Shown: piece by piece, positions 18,562 to 27,687 of the stretch
Layout: every line of letters starts with the position of its first letter
Position numbering within the stretch: the stretch's first letter is position 1
Assembly (NCBI GenBank): GCA_019359325.1
Contig: JAHHHN010000013.1
Location: 105,526 to 169,525, forward strand
Reading direction: 5' to 3'
Origin: Mojavia pulchra JT2-VF2
GTDB lineage: Bacteria > Cyanobacteriota > Cyanobacteriia > Cyanobacteriales > Nostocaceae
Length of the DNA: 64,000 bases
The notes under the pieces: model-generated
The model's input: only the letters and a program-made list of their open reading frames with translations
The model's database searches: none
What the model was told of the DNA's origin: nothing
Made by a program: the position numbers and the translations under genes

Positions 18562-19731
18562 TCAGGGTTTAAGAACAACTTTGATGCAGTTGTCTTTTTT
18601 CTGTTGAAAGATGTGGTAGCCGTGGGGCGCTTGTTCTAGGGGTAATTGATGGGTGACAACGAAGGATGGATCGAGTTTGCCATCCAAAACTAGTTGTAGT
18701 AACAAATGCATATATTTCTGCCCGTGCATTTGTCCCATTCTGAAGGTTAGCCCTTTGTTAAAGGCTGCACCCAAGGGTATTTTGTCTACGAAGCCACCGT
18801 AAACACCCATAATTGAAAGAGTGCCACCTTTACGTGCAGCCACCATCATCTGCCGTAGTACATGGGGACGGTCAGTTTCTAATCTCAGCTTTTGTTTTGT
18901 CTGATCGTAGAAGTCTTCTAGACCGACACCATGTGCTTCTAAACCCACCGCATCAATGCAAGCATCGGGGCCACGGCCACCAGTCATCTCTTTCAACGCT
19001 TCGCCAGCATCAACTTCTTCGTAGTTGATTGTTTCTGCTTTGGCAAACTTTCTCGCCATTTCCAGACGTTCAGGAAAGCGGTCAATGGCAATTACTTTCT
19101 CTGCACCCATCATGTAGGCGCTAATCATGGCAAATTGTCCGACAGCCCCACAACCCCAAACTGCTACAGTATCACCTGGTTGAATATTGCATAATTCAGC
19201 CCCCATATAGCCGGTGGGAATAGCATCGGAGATGAATAGCAGCATCTCATCCGACAAGTCATGAGGAACTTTAACGACACCCACATCTGCAAAAGGTACA
19301 CGCACATATTCTGCTTGTGCGCCTGCATAACCACCCAAGAGGTGGGAGTAGCCATAAATTGCTGAGGTGATATTGCCGTATAATTTTTCTTCTATCCAAC
19401 TGTTGGGATTGGAATTATCGCACAGCGACCACATATCACGCTGGCAATAATTGCAGTGACCACAGCCAATTGTAGAAGGAACAACGACGCGATCGCCTAC
19501 TTTTAGATTGTTGACTCCTCTACCTACTTCTACCACTTCCCCCATAAATTCGTGACCAATAATGTCACCTTGTTGGACTGTGGGGATATAGCCACCGTAG
19601 ATATGTAGATCTGAGCCACATATTGCCGTGGAAGTAATTTTGATAATAGCGTCACGAGGGTTGAGAATTTTCGGATCTGGCACCGTCTCTACCCGGACAT
19701 CATTAGCACCGTACCAGCAGACAGCTTTCAT
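18562..19731 (-). CDS. Zinc-dependent alcohol dehydrogenase, copy 2
   Basis: This is the tandem paralogue of the enzyme at 16573-17742, with the same 389-residue length when started at the ATG at 19731. Zinc ligands ([31 protein letters not shown]) and the Rossmann motif [11 protein letters not shown] are kept. Sequence differs mainly in the segment around residues 270-330 and in the loop before the structural zinc site, so the copies may differ in substrate. Heptamer repeats CATTAGT lie just upstream of the start. Confidence 0.88.
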   Translation of the reverse strand: MKAVCWYGANDVRVETVPDPKILNPRDAIIKITSTAICGSDLHIYGGYIPTVQQGDIIGHEFMGEVVEVGRGVNNLKVGDRVVVPSTIGCGHCNYCQRDMWSLCDNSNPNSWIEEKLYGNITSAIYGYSHLLGGYAGAQAEYVRVPFADVGVVKVPHDLSDEMLLFISDAIPTGYMGAELCNIQPGDTVAVWGCGAVGQFAMISAYMMGAEKVIAIDRFPERLEMARKFAKAETINYEEVDAGEALKEMTGGRGPDACIDAVGLEAHGVGLEDFYDQTKQKLRLETDRPHVLRQMMVAARKGGTLSIMGVYGGFVDKIPLGAAFNKGLTFRMGQMHGQKYMHLLLQLVLDGKLDPSFVVTHQLPLEQAPHGYHIFQQKKDNCIKVVLKP

Positions 19732-19743
19732 AATTATTAGTCC

Positions 19744-19771
19744 ATAGTCATTAGTCATTAGTCATTAGTCA
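19744..19771. repeat. CATTAGT heptamer repeat
   Basis: At least three head-to-tail copies of the 7-base unit CATTAGT (with a flanking CATAGT) occupy the space between the SRPBCC and alcohol dehydrogenase genes. Confidence 0.7.
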
Positions 19772-19789
19772 AGAACACAAAACTAATAA

Positions 19790-20488
19790 CTACTTGCGTC
19801 CAGAGGGTTGACCTTCTGTGGTAGCGATTTCCCCGGCTTCCATAAGCATTTTGAAGCGGCGTAAATCATCGCCAATTTGCTGTTCTGGTTCTTCACCGAA
19901 GAGTTTAGCAATTACAGATGCTAATGCCCCACCAGGAAGGTTATACTCTAAAACCACCTTGACTTCCGTGCCGCGATCGCCTGGTGCTTTTTTAAAACGG
20001 ACAAAACCAGAATTATCTACATCTGCTCCTTCCACAGAAGCCCAAGAAATAAACTCATTTTCTCGGTCTTCTAAGATGTCTGCATCCCATTCCACGCTAT
20101 TACCTAAAGGTGCATTGGCAATCCAATGAGAACGTTTTTCGTTATACACCTTCACAGATTTGAGATGCTTCATAAAGGTAGGCAGCTTCTCAAAGTCGTG
20201 CCAAAAGCGGTACAGTTCATCTGCGGGTTTATTAATGGTTACCGTCTTTTCAACTTTGATTGGTTTGTTCATGCCTATTACTTCCTGTGCTTGCTGAATT
20301 GTGCTTTGTTTAGTTGCACCTTGATATATCAGGCCACCACCAGCCAAAGCCGTGAGAGCGCCTCGCAAAGAGCCTTGTCTTAAGCCCATCAGCACCATTG
20401 CTCCGCCACCGATTAAAGAAGCCCAACGTTCAGCATCACTAGCTTCACTCTGACTTTTATTTACCTCATCCCCTGGGTTTGCAGTCAC
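19790..20488 (-). CDS. DUF2892-like plus SRPBCC-domain protein
   Basis: An N-terminal part (about 15-60) with Gly/Ala/Leu-rich hydrophobic segments of the YgaP/DUF2892 type precedes an SRPBCC (START-like) domain at about 80-215, recognisable from the KTVTINKPADELYRFW opening and the WDADI and GTEV strands. Such COG5637-type proteins bind a hydrophobic ligand, probably near the membrane. I choose the GTG at 20488 because GGGAG lies eight bases before it; an in-frame ATG at 20521 gives 11 more residues. A hairpin separates it from the PfpI gene upstream. Confidence 0.72.
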   Translation of the reverse strand: MTANPGDEVNKSQSEASDAERWASLIGGGAMVLMGLRQGSLRGALTALAGGGLIYQGATKQSTIQQAQEVIGMNKPIKVEKTVTINKPADELYRFWHDFEKLPTFMKHLKSVKVYNEKRSHWIANAPLGNSVEWDADILEDRENEFISWASVEGADVDNSGFVRFKKAPGDRGTEVKVVLEYNLPGGALASVIAKLFGEEPEQQIGDDLRRFKMLMEAGEIATTEGQPSGRK

Positions 20489-20569
20489 TTTTTTATCTCC
20501 CGATTGCAGTAAAATTACCACTTAAGACGCAAAGACTCTCTTACTTTCTCTCTGTATTCTTTGCGTAAT

Positions 20570-20610
20570 GGACACTTTCCACTTTGGGGAAGCCCGGCAT
20601 GGAAGTGTCC
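20570..20610 (-). terminator. Hairpin between PfpI-like and SRPBCC genes
   Basis: GGACACTTTCCA (20570-20581) pairs with TGGAAGTGTCC (20600-20610) around an 18-base loop. It lies 23 bases past the PfpI-like stop and 80 bases before the SRPBCC start, so it may be a terminator or attenuator. Confidence 0.5.
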
Positions 20611-20632
20611 TTACCCGTGGTTTACGAAAAAG

Positions 20633-21730
20633 TTACATAGCTGTAGCTGCCCCTGTAGTCGGTTGGGGAGGCTGAACTCCAGCGCCTATCCCTGAGCGGT
20701 ACAGCGCTACCAACCGCTGTTCGTATTTCCACAAATCTTTGTAAATTTCTTTGAAAATCGCGGTCGCTACGGGATCAGTGTACGATGCACACAAATTGCC
20801 AATATCGCCAATACCCGTTTGGATATCCCCTAAAGCGCAACGTATTTGATATATGTCATCACTGCCTGTGAGGGCTGTTTTCACCTTGGCATATTGATCA
20901 GCGATATTAGCCGCTAAAGAGGGTTTTTCCCCTAGCCTGTGAAGATAAGTTTCTAACTTTTCAATGTGGCGCTGTTTAGTACCAATTAGCTCTTGAAAGA
21001 GGGATTTTGCTTCTGTGTTTGATTCTTTTTCGAGGTACTTTTGCAATGCTTCCAGCGAATAACGCTCACCAGCAAGCGCAGTATTTAAACCTTTGACAAT
21101 ATCACCTTTAGTCGAGCCACCCCAAGCATCAGCTATTTTCCACCATTCAGCAGCTGTATCTTTTTCATTTGGCAATGCAACATCTTTGCCACCATAACCC
21201 AGACGGCTCAAGATAGCTGTGGTGAAAATTGGCAAATCCCCAGGTTCACGAGATGTAATTAAATTGCCGTCAACTACTAGCGGCTCATCTATATAGTTAG
21301 CACCCGCGTTGATAATATCCTTGCTGATAGCGCTGAAACCAGTAACTCGTTTACCTTTGAGTAAATCGCCTTCAATCAAAAGTTGTGGGCCGTGGCAAAC
21401 CGCAGCTACCCATTTTCCTTGTTGCACAGCCTCTTGTACGAAGCGTACTGTATTGGGGTTCCGCCGCATTTTATCTGGAGCCATACCTCCGGGAATGACG
21501 ACCGCATCAAATTCCGCAGCCATAGCTTCAGATGTGGTGCTATCTGCTTGCATACTAACTTTGCCGCGTTTACCCTTGTATTTCTCATTCATGCGTGAAC
21601 CAAGGACAACTACCTCCATTCCCGCTTGTTTTAGCCCATTATAAGGAATAGTAAATTCTGCATCCTCGACATCATTTTCAATGAGGATTGCGATTTTTTT
21701 CTTGCCAGAATGGTTGTTGTATTGTGTCAT
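20633..21730 (-). CDS. DJ-1/PfpI domain fused to a DUF2383-like helical domain
   Basis: Residues about 10-185 form a DJ-1/PfpI (type 1 glutamine amidotransferase-like) domain with the nucleophile elbow AVCHGP (Cys112, His113) and Glu25. Members are proteases, chaperones or deglycases for glyoxal-damaged molecules. Residues about 205-345 form a four-helix, ferritin-like bundle of the DUF2383 type with the pattern LQKYLEKESN ... FQELIGTKQRHIEKLE. The fusion gives 365 residues against about 180 for PfpI alone. The stress setting (catalase, dehydrogenases) fits damage repair. Confidence 0.8.
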   Translation of the reverse strand: MTQYNNHSGKKKIAILIENDVEDAEFTIPYNGLKQAGMEVVVLGSRMNEKYKGKRGKVSMQADSTTSEAMAAEFDAVVIPGGMAPDKMRRNPNTVRFVQEAVQQGKWVAAVCHGPQLLIEGDLLKGKRVTGFSAISKDIINAGANYIDEPLVVDGNLITSREPGDLPIFTTAILSRLGYGGKDVALPNEKDTAAEWWKIADAWGGSTKGDIVKGLNTALAGERYSLEALQKYLEKESNTEAKSLFQELIGTKQRHIEKLETYLHRLGEKPSLAANIADQYAKVKTALTGSDDIYQIRCALGDIQTGIGDIGNLCASYTDPVATAIFKEIYKDLWKYEQRLVALYRSGIGAGVQPPQPTTGAATAM

Positions 21731-21801
21731 ATATTTTTCTTGTTTACTTGTAGAATCTAACCAGTTGAAATACTCAACGACTTAAGTTCTTAGATTATTT
21801 A

Positions 21802-22203
21802 CTAAGTTGGCACTTCGCTGATTGATGAAGTGTCAAAAAGTTGTTCATAGTCATGAGAGAGATGACTGTGAAAAGCTGCAAACTTTTCCGGGGAAACAGC
21901 ATTTTGTAAAACAGCAAAAACAGCCCGGACATGAATTGCTGTAGTAGTTGGTTCTATATTTTCTTTTTGGCTTGTTCGTGCAATAAATTCTTGCAAATTG
22001 AAGGATTGAGCAGGTTCTTCATCTCGTCCTCGCAAATAATTACCCAATTCTTGGGGTAACTGTGCAGCTAATTCTTGCACTTCATCGCCTGCAATCCGTT
22101 CTTTAATCGTTTCTAAGGTGGCGCGGGTGGCACGTTCTGCCTCTTCACGAGAGTTTGATTGGGCTAGGCTTTGTACGTGGGTAATAAATTCGTTGTATTC
22201 CAC
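21802..22203 (-). CDS. DUF2267-domain protein
   Basis: The 133-residue all-helical protein matches the DUF2267 pattern: MEYNEFITHVQ opening, a REEAERATRATLETI helix, a LAAQLPQEL segment and a C-terminal ...LSHDYEQLF end. The start is GTG, preceded by an excellent Shine-Dalgarno AAGGAGG. DUF2267 proteins are often found in stress gene clusters; the biochemical role is unknown. It is the first gene of the - strand stress run. Confidence 0.82.
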   Translation of the reverse strand: MEYNEFITHVQSLAQSNSREEAERATRATLETIKERIAGDEVQELAAQLPQELGNYLRGRDEEPAQSFNLQEFIARTSQKENIEPTTTAIHVRAVFAVLQNAVSPEKFAAFHSHLSHDYEQLFDTSSISEVPT

Positions 22204-22559
22204 TTTCTACCTCCTTTTTCCCTAACAAATGCTGGTGTTTAGCATTTAGGTAGTTGAAAGCTTAAATAAAATTCAAAAAAATGAGTTTAATAAATTAATT
22301 CAGGTTATGAACAAAAACTAGTTATGAGTTGAAAAGCTTCAATCCAGAATTAACTGTTTGATAACTTCTAACTCATAACTAATAACTGGAACAACACGGG
22401 GTTTGACCATGAATTCATATTTACCAGAGTAGGTTTCAACTCCTAGATTATCTTCGTACCAAGGGGATAGATTGTTTTATTTCTAAAGTAATACATCCTT
22501 AGCATGACAACCTTGTGTTAGTAAAACGTTATGGTAAAGATGCAGAAATCGCTAGGATT
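22204..22559. other. Divergent promoter region of the stress island
   Basis: The 356 bases separate the DUF2267 gene (-) and the DUF6335 gene (+), so promoters for both directions should lie here. A TAATAACTGG / TAGTTATGAG pair of related strings is present, but I cannot point to a specific box. Confidence 0.35.
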
Positions 22560-22955
22560 ATGGCGCAAAAAAACGATAATAACGAGACGAGATCCGATGA
22601 TTTGCCCCAAGAAATTACTGAAGCTTACGGCACTGGTGTAAAAGATTTGCCAGGATACAATATTGGTGGGCGATCAATGCAGAATAGAATGCGCGAGTAT
22701 ACACACACCAGTCCTGAAATAACTGGTGGTGATATTGATGCTAACTGGCAAGAAGAGGATACGGTAGGGGATGAGGCTGTTGGTGGTACTGCTCCCACTC
22801 CCGATCAAGATGTGGTTGAAGAGCTAGCTGCAGCAGTCGGGTTAGAAATGGACGATCGCGCCTTTCTCCGCACTAACGACATTTTAGAAGAGCGTGATGA
22901 TAGACGCTGGGAGCTAGATCCAAAGTCTTCTGAAGATTATCAAGAGCGAAAATAG
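22560..22955 (+). CDS. DUF6335-like acidic protein
   Basis: The 131-residue, strongly acidic protein matches the cyanobacterial DUF6335 pattern: PQEITEAYGTGV, a long ITGGDIDANWQ segment, GDEAVGGTAPTPDQD and a C-terminal DRRWELDP. It is soluble, with no signal peptide. I use the ATG at 22560; the frame is open upstream to a TTG without similarity. It is divergent from the stress run and ends in a clear terminator. Function is unknown. Confidence 0.72.
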   Translation: MAQKNDNNETRSDDLPQEITEAYGTGVKDLPGYNIGGRSMQNRMREYTHTSPEITGGDIDANWQEEDTVGDEAVGGTAPTPDQDVVEELAAAVGLEMDDRAFLRTNDILEERDDRRWELDPKSSEDYQERK

Positions 22956-23003
22956 CTCACTGAAATAAGCTTAGTCTGGTATGATACCCAGAATATCTGC
23001 ATA

Positions 23004-23045
23004 ACCCCACCCCGTTTTTACCAAGCAGTGGTGGGGTGCTTTTAT
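23004..23045 (+). terminator. Rho-independent terminator after the DUF6335 gene
   Basis: ACCCCACC and GGTGGGGT pair around an 18-base loop and are followed by GCTTTTATTTT, 48 bases past the stop. Confidence 0.8.
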
Positions 23046-23152
23046 TTTGGGCAATTTTACGGAGATGATATGAAATTCTTATAGCCATCTACTGGCAGTT
23101 TTAGTGCTTGTATGCCATCTTTAGTAAAATTACATTGTAAGTAGGATCAATT

Positions 23153-23950
23153 ATGACATTGAGATATACTGATTCTCAAATCAAAAGTAAGATATATTTC
23201 CTTAGAAACCTCAAGCTTTGGCTACTCTTCAATGCTGTATCGTCAGTATTTTTGTTTGGTAATGCTGCTCAAGCACTTACATTTAATCTAGATGGGGGAG
23301 CAGACTTTAACTTTAGCGCAGATACAACAACTAGAGCTGGAGTTGGAAGCGCAACTGGCACTATTAATACAAGTACTGGCAACGCAGGCTTTAACAATTT
23401 TTTCACTTCAAGCTATGCACTCCTGGGGGCGGTTAATACTGGTACTGCAAACAGCACAGCCTTTAGCCAAGGATCTTCTAGTGCTGTATCTAAAACTAAA
23501 TACACTTTTACTGATGCTGACCTAGCTGGTAATACGATTCAAATTAATTTTTCCTATGCATTCAGTGGAACTTCAGGAAACCCTGGAGGTGACGCTTTGG
23601 AAGTAAGTTTTTTTGATAATATTGATGGTATCTCTGTTCCGTTTGGAAATCCAATAACCACTCTGGCTTCCACTGGTGTAGCATCTGTAAGTTTTACAGC
23701 AGATAACAGCATGTTATTGGCGAACACAGCATACGACTTGATATTTCAATTAACTGAGACTACTCTTGGTGGAACTGCTAACAACACTGCATTTGGCTTT
23801 GATACCGTAGTAATTGAAACTGTTCCTATTCCTCCTGAGGGTGTTCCTGAACCTAGCACTATATTAGGGCTGTTAGCAGGAGTTGGCTTTATCTCAAAGC
23901 TAAGTTCTAAGTTTAAATCTCAAGTTAAAAGCAATACATTTAAGATTTAG
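23153..23950 (+). CDS. PEP-CTERM exported protein
   Basis: The 265-residue protein has an N-terminal export signal (about 18-45, ending AAQA) and a C-terminal sorting signal: VPEPSTILGL, a hydrophobic span, then a basic end (SKLSSKFKS). Between them is a Thr/Ser/Gly/Asn-rich beta domain. PEP-CTERM proteins are recognised at the membrane and processed by exosortases, and usually end up at the cell surface or in extracellular polymer. The exosortase gene follows 0.57 kb downstream on the same strand, so this is probably its dedicated substrate. Confidence 0.88.
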   Translation: MTLRYTDSQIKSKIYFLRNLKLWLLFNAVSSVFLFGNAAQALTFNLDGGADFNFSADTTTRAGVGSATGTINTSTGNAGFNNFFTSSYALLGAVNTGTANSTAFSQGSSSAVSKTKYTFTDADLAGNTIQINFSYAFSGTSGNPGGDALEVSFFDNIDGISVPFGNPITTLASTGVASVSFTADNSMLLANTAYDLIFQLTETTLGGTANNTAFGFDTVVIETVPIPPEGVPEPSTILGLLAGVGFISKLSSKFKSQVKSNTFKI

Positions 23951-24518
23951 GCTATTACTTAGTTCAGCAGTATTAATCCATAGATAAATTTTATGGATTA
24001 ATACTTGAAATACATTTAAACCTATCAAACTAAGCAAAAAGTTATTACTGAGCAAAAATGTTGTGCCGCATTACCACTGAGAAACCATTATTGCCAGAAG
24101 TCTTTCGATAAACTTTGTTTTTTAGTTTCTTTCTCTAATATCTTGCATCAGTCCTAACAACCGCCTCAGAATGAATTCTGAGACTAATAGCTAAAGTCTT
24201 CTATATAAGTTCTTAAGAAGAGCTAGTATGTTTACGTACAATTACGTATAGACTTTTTTAAGTTTAACTATTTAAATAGCAAAGAATACATTTTTATAAC
24301 GTATCACCGTGTTTATGCGGAAACTGCAAATTTTTTATTTTGGAGAATAACTTTTTCAAGTGGATACTTATTCCTGCCACCCTGTATTAGGCTGGTCAGG
24401 ACTCTTTAGCATTTAACCAAATTAAAAAAATGAATAATTTTACATTAGTAAAAAGATTATGAAAGATAAGGAAACTTCTTGATCCAGTTTCTGATTTAAC
24501 AACTGCCATTTCGTTTGT
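23951..24518. other. Interval between PEP-CTERM and exosortase genes
   Basis: The 568 bases hold no open frame of note. The exosortase cassette probably has its own promoter here. A small hairpin (CATAGATAAATTTTATG, about 23980-23996) lies past the PEP-CTERM stop. Confidence 0.35.
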
Positions 24519-25376
24519 ATGAAAGCTACCACATATAAAACTTTTGTTTTACTAGAAAATATTCAATTTTGGTTATTAGGGATAGGCGCAAGCTTAATAA
24601 CTATCCACTTAAGTGTAATATCAAGAAATAGCAGTATTGAAGTTTTATTTATAAATATTGCATTTTTGGCATTTATCTGTTTTTCAATTAAAGAAAAACA
24701 CTATAGCTTTAATCTAGAAAGTGGTGCTATTTCTAGTTCTTTAGGTTTTTTACTCATTATATTAGTATTTCTAAATAATACAGTTCAGATAAATTTTGGG
24801 GGCTTATTCCCTTTTTATCCTTTAATTTCTGGCTTAGGAATTGCACTGTTAGCTTCTGGCTTTAAGGGGCTAAAGCAATATCAAACAGAATTATTAGCAT
24901 TATTTTTTCTCAGTGCCCATAGATTATTATCTATAGTTGCTAGCGATATATCACTACTGACTGCTAAATTTACTACTTCTCTCCTATGGTATACAGGCTT
25001 TAAAGTGGCTCGTTCTGGAGTAAATATTATTCTTCCAACTGGGAGCATAAAAATATATGCAGCCTGTGCGGGAATGAGCGTAATTCTCAATTTGTTGAGT
25101 TTAGCATTACTTTTTATCTTAATTTTTAATCTAAATTGGAAGCAAAAAATTATTGTACCAACGGTAGCTGCAATTTTTGGATTCGTTGTCAATGGTGTAC
25201 GGGTTGCACTTATGGCTATCTTAGTAGCACAAGGCGATAAACAAGCATTTGAATACTGGCATCTTGGGGATGGTTCTCTTATATTTGCAATGATTAGTGC
25301 TATACTTTTTGGCTCTTTCTGCTGGGTTTTACTCAGTATGAATCAACAAAAAAATCAAAATGCTATGGAGTCTTAA
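24519..25376 (+). CDS. crtA: Cyanoexosortase A
   Basis: The 285-residue polytopic membrane protein (about eight spans) carries the exosortase catalytic triad: Cys183 in AACAGMS, Arg228 in NGVRVALMA and His248 in YWHLGDG. It is expected to cleave PEP-CTERM proteins at the membrane and pass them on. Size and motif spacing fit the cyanobacterial type A subfamily. The next gene starts two bases after its stop, and a third partner follows, as in other cyanoexosortase A loci. Confidence 0.88.
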   Translation: MKATTYKTFVLLENIQFWLLGIGASLITIHLSVISRNSSIEVLFINIAFLAFICFSIKEKHYSFNLESGAISSSLGFLLIILVFLNNTVQINFGGLFPFYPLISGLGIALLASGFKGLKQYQTELLALFFLSAHRLLSIVASDISLLTAKFTTSLLWYTGFKVARSGVNIILPTGSIKIYAACAGMSVILNLLSLALLFILIFNLNWKQKIIVPTVAAIFGFVVNGVRVALMAILVAQGDKQAFEYWHLGDGSLIFAMISAILFGSFCWVLLSMNQQKNQNAMES

Positions 25377-25378
25377 AA

Positions 25379-26044
25379 GTGAGCTTCTGGAAACAAACCC
25401 GTATTTCCTTATTAGCCTTAACCTTTATTACAGGATTATTAGTTACAGGAAAAGTCATTTTACTTCCCAGCCAAGATAAACCAAAAATTAACGCCTTTGC
25501 TTTTCCAGAAGAAGTACCTCTACCACAATGGCGACCCAGTTTAACTGCACCTTTAAAAACACCAGCAGGGGAACATCCAGAACTTTTTGCCCAAAAGCAT
25601 TATCGATATACAGAAAATAATTTCCCTTTAGATATCGAAATGCGCTATTTACAAAATTTATATAATGCAGATGTTAATTTGCTTGTTGAGCGATATACTT
25701 CCATAAAATCTTCTGCTAATATTGTTCGCCAAAGTAATGAAGTAGGCTATTACGGTTTAGGGTTAGATCAGCAGCGAGCTTACCTCAGTGCTTGTATTAA
25801 TTCACGAGGTGGTAGTACTTTTACTCATGCACAATTTAGAAACAATCGGTATTTTAATGACGTGCGCTTTGAGCGTTTATTGCCTTTGTTAACTGGGCAA
25901 GAACCGCTGCTAGACAAGCGTTGTCTTTGGGTGCATATGTCAATTCCTTTACGGAATTCTTCACCTGATGCTTCCTATCAAATTCTGGAAAAAATCTGGA
26001 TATCCTGGTATAAATGGTGGCAACCGCGATTTCCAAAAATTTAA
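25379..26044 (+). CDS. Cyanoexosortase A system-associated protein
   Basis: The 221-residue protein has one N-terminal membrane anchor (about 8-30) and a periplasmic domain. The GTG start at 25379 follows the exosortase stop directly, so translation is probably coupled. The pattern in the domain (PLPQWRPSL, YRYTENNFPLDIEMRYL, and a late RCLWVHMSIPL) is that of the family always found next to cyanoexosortase A. It resembles the EpsI-type partner of exosortases, with a proposed role in substrate handling. Confidence 0.82.
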   Translation: MSFWKQTRISLLALTFITGLLVTGKVILLPSQDKPKINAFAFPEEVPLPQWRPSLTAPLKTPAGEHPELFAQKHYRYTENNFPLDIEMRYLQNLYNADVNLLVERYTSIKSSANIVRQSNEVGYYGLGLDQQRAYLSACINSRGGSTFTHAQFRNNRYFNDVRFERLLPLLTGQEPLLDKRCLWVHMSIPLRNSSPDASYQILEKIWISWYKWWQPRFPKI

Positions 26045-26071
26045 CTTAAATATTTTTTAAATGGAATAAAT

Positions 26072-26782
26072 ATGTATCAATTATTAGACATAGAACTAGC
26101 GAAATTAGGCAAATCACTAGAGTCTGTATTAGGAGTAATTAATCTTTACCGTTTGGTTGGCTACTGCCTGCTTATTTTGGCATTTTTTGACTTAGTTGAT
26201 GTAGTTTATCCGCTCAACTTTATGAACCCTGTTTGGGAATTTCAAACAATGGGATCGTTAGTAGAACGGGTAGCCATACCGTTAGTTGCATTATTGTTAG
26301 TGTTTTCTGGTAAATTAGAAAACCGCTTGGCTTGGGAATTTCCTGTTTTGGGAATTTTATCTAGATTAACTTTGTTAGTTAGCCTGTTATATATTTTACT
26401 TTTACCTTTAGGGGTTAGTAACACTATACGGTTGTATAATAATAATCTTGAACAATTTCATAAAGAATATAATCAACAATTATCTCAAGCAAAGCATGCT
26501 GAGAACCAGATAAGTCAAGCTACGCCTACAGAGTTGAAAAATATGCTTGAGCGCCAAGGACGCTCATTAGATAATAAAAAGCCTGAAGAAGTAAAAAGTC
26601 AAATGCTCTCAGGAATTACCCAAGCTAAACAACAAATCAAGGCTCAAGCAGAGGAAAAGAAGTCTTCTGCAAATCTGAGGTTGTTCAAGAGTTCTGTTAA
26701 GTGGAACTTAGGAGCTTTGATTTCTGCATTTTTATTTATGGCTATGTGGAGGGGAACTAACTGGACTAGACAAGATGAGTGA
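26072..26782 (+). CDS. HpsJ-like, cyanoexosortase A-associated membrane protein
   Basis: The 236-residue protein has hydrophobic spans near 25-42, 65-82 and 95-115, a long coiled-coil region rich in Gln, Lys and Glu (about 120-205), and a final span. This is the layout of HpsJ, a protein of the hormogonium polysaccharide system, in its variant linked to cyanoexosortase A. It completes a three-gene operon (28-base gap). A role in surface polysaccharide or protein secretion follows from the family, not from direct evidence here. Confidence 0.72.
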   Translation: MYQLLDIELAKLGKSLESVLGVINLYRLVGYCLLILAFFDLVDVVYPLNFMNPVWEFQTMGSLVERVAIPLVALLLVFSGKLENRLAWEFPVLGILSRLTLLVSLLYILLLPLGVSNTIRLYNNNLEQFHKEYNQQLSQAKHAENQISQATPTELKNMLERQGRSLDNKKPEEVKSQMLSGITQAKQQIKAQAEEKKSSANLRLFKSSVKWNLGALISAFLFMAMWRGTNWTRQDE

Positions 26783-26820
26783 TACTGATAGCAATTACAT
26801 CTAACAATACTAATAATTGG

Positions 26821-27095
26821 ATGTCTCTCAAAAAAGCAGTTTTAAATAATGCAAGTTTGAGCTATGCTAAATTTAGTTGAGCTTTTCTATATCAAGTCAA
26901 GCTAAGGTAGAGCAAAACTCTGTTAAGTTAAATTGAGTACGGGAATCTGGCAGCATGAATTGGTTACTGAACTTAGAAAAGCCTGTTTTCGTGGTGCAAA
27001 ACTCAACTACGCTAATTTGAATTGTGTAATTTTCCTCAAAGTGAAACTAGGTAAGGCTGATATCACTATTGATAAATTCGGCCAATGCTGACTTA
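26821..27095 (+). pseudogene. Decayed pentapeptide-repeat protein gene
   Basis: ATG at 26821 opens a frame that reads as pentapeptide repeats (KKAVLNNASLSYAKFS) and stops at 26878. After frame changes, typical A(N/D)L-type units resume (NLEKACFRGAKLNYANLN at about 26970-27024) and run to a TGA at 27092. At least one nonsense and one frameshift break the gene. Intact proteins of this family fold into a right-handed beta-helix. Confidence 0.7.
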
Positions 27096-27687
27096 GGAGG
27101 AGTATATACTCATTAGCTATGCCCACGAATATAAGAGCAAAATGATTAAAGATAGACACTATGAGCTTGTTATTCCTCATTACTATCTTGTCAATTTCTC
27201 TTGCTAATTTTTGGATAATCTACTCTGCGATTTTAATTATCCTGCTTGACTTGTGTAATCTTTCTCAGGTTCAGTTTAAAAGCTTCCCTGATAAAACTTA
27301 GGAAACTAATTTTTTGTAGCGTGGAGCACTGTGTTCTAAAACTTAGCTATCCATATAAACTCATGATTAACATGAAGCTCTTTAGAGATATCGAAATGCT
27401 GTAATTAGAGAACTCATGCGTAAGTTTTAAATTTCCATCAGATACAAGCAAAATATTATACAGCTTCTCATACCGAGTTTAACGAATATTTTGCTAAAGA
27501 ATTAGTCGAGTAAAAAATTCTAGTATCTGTTCAAATTATTGGATACTGCTCATAGATATTAAGCGATACAGCGCTAAATCCAAAATTTTATATCCATCGT
27601 TGATGCTGATACAAAAAATCGAAAAAATGCAGCTTTTTCTTAAGCGATTTAATTAGTAGTTGCCTTTCACGCAGCAGGAAGCAAATT
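27096..27687. other. Interval upstream of the BchE-type gene
   Basis: A 46-codon hydrophobic frame at 27161-27301 (start ATG, one membrane span) has no Shine-Dalgarno sequence and I do not call it. No cobalamin riboswitch core was seen ahead of the B12-dependent enzyme gene. AGGAAG at 27676-27681 is the likely ribosome site of that gene. Confidence 0.4.

Noticed and set aside
27161..27301. 46-codon hydrophobic frame before the BchE-type gene
   Set aside because: No ribosome site and no family; AT-rich DNA readily gives such hydrophobic frames.
27302..27687. Cobalamin riboswitch ahead of the B12-dependent radical SAM gene
   Set aside because: I could not find the conserved B12-box or the paired core elements.
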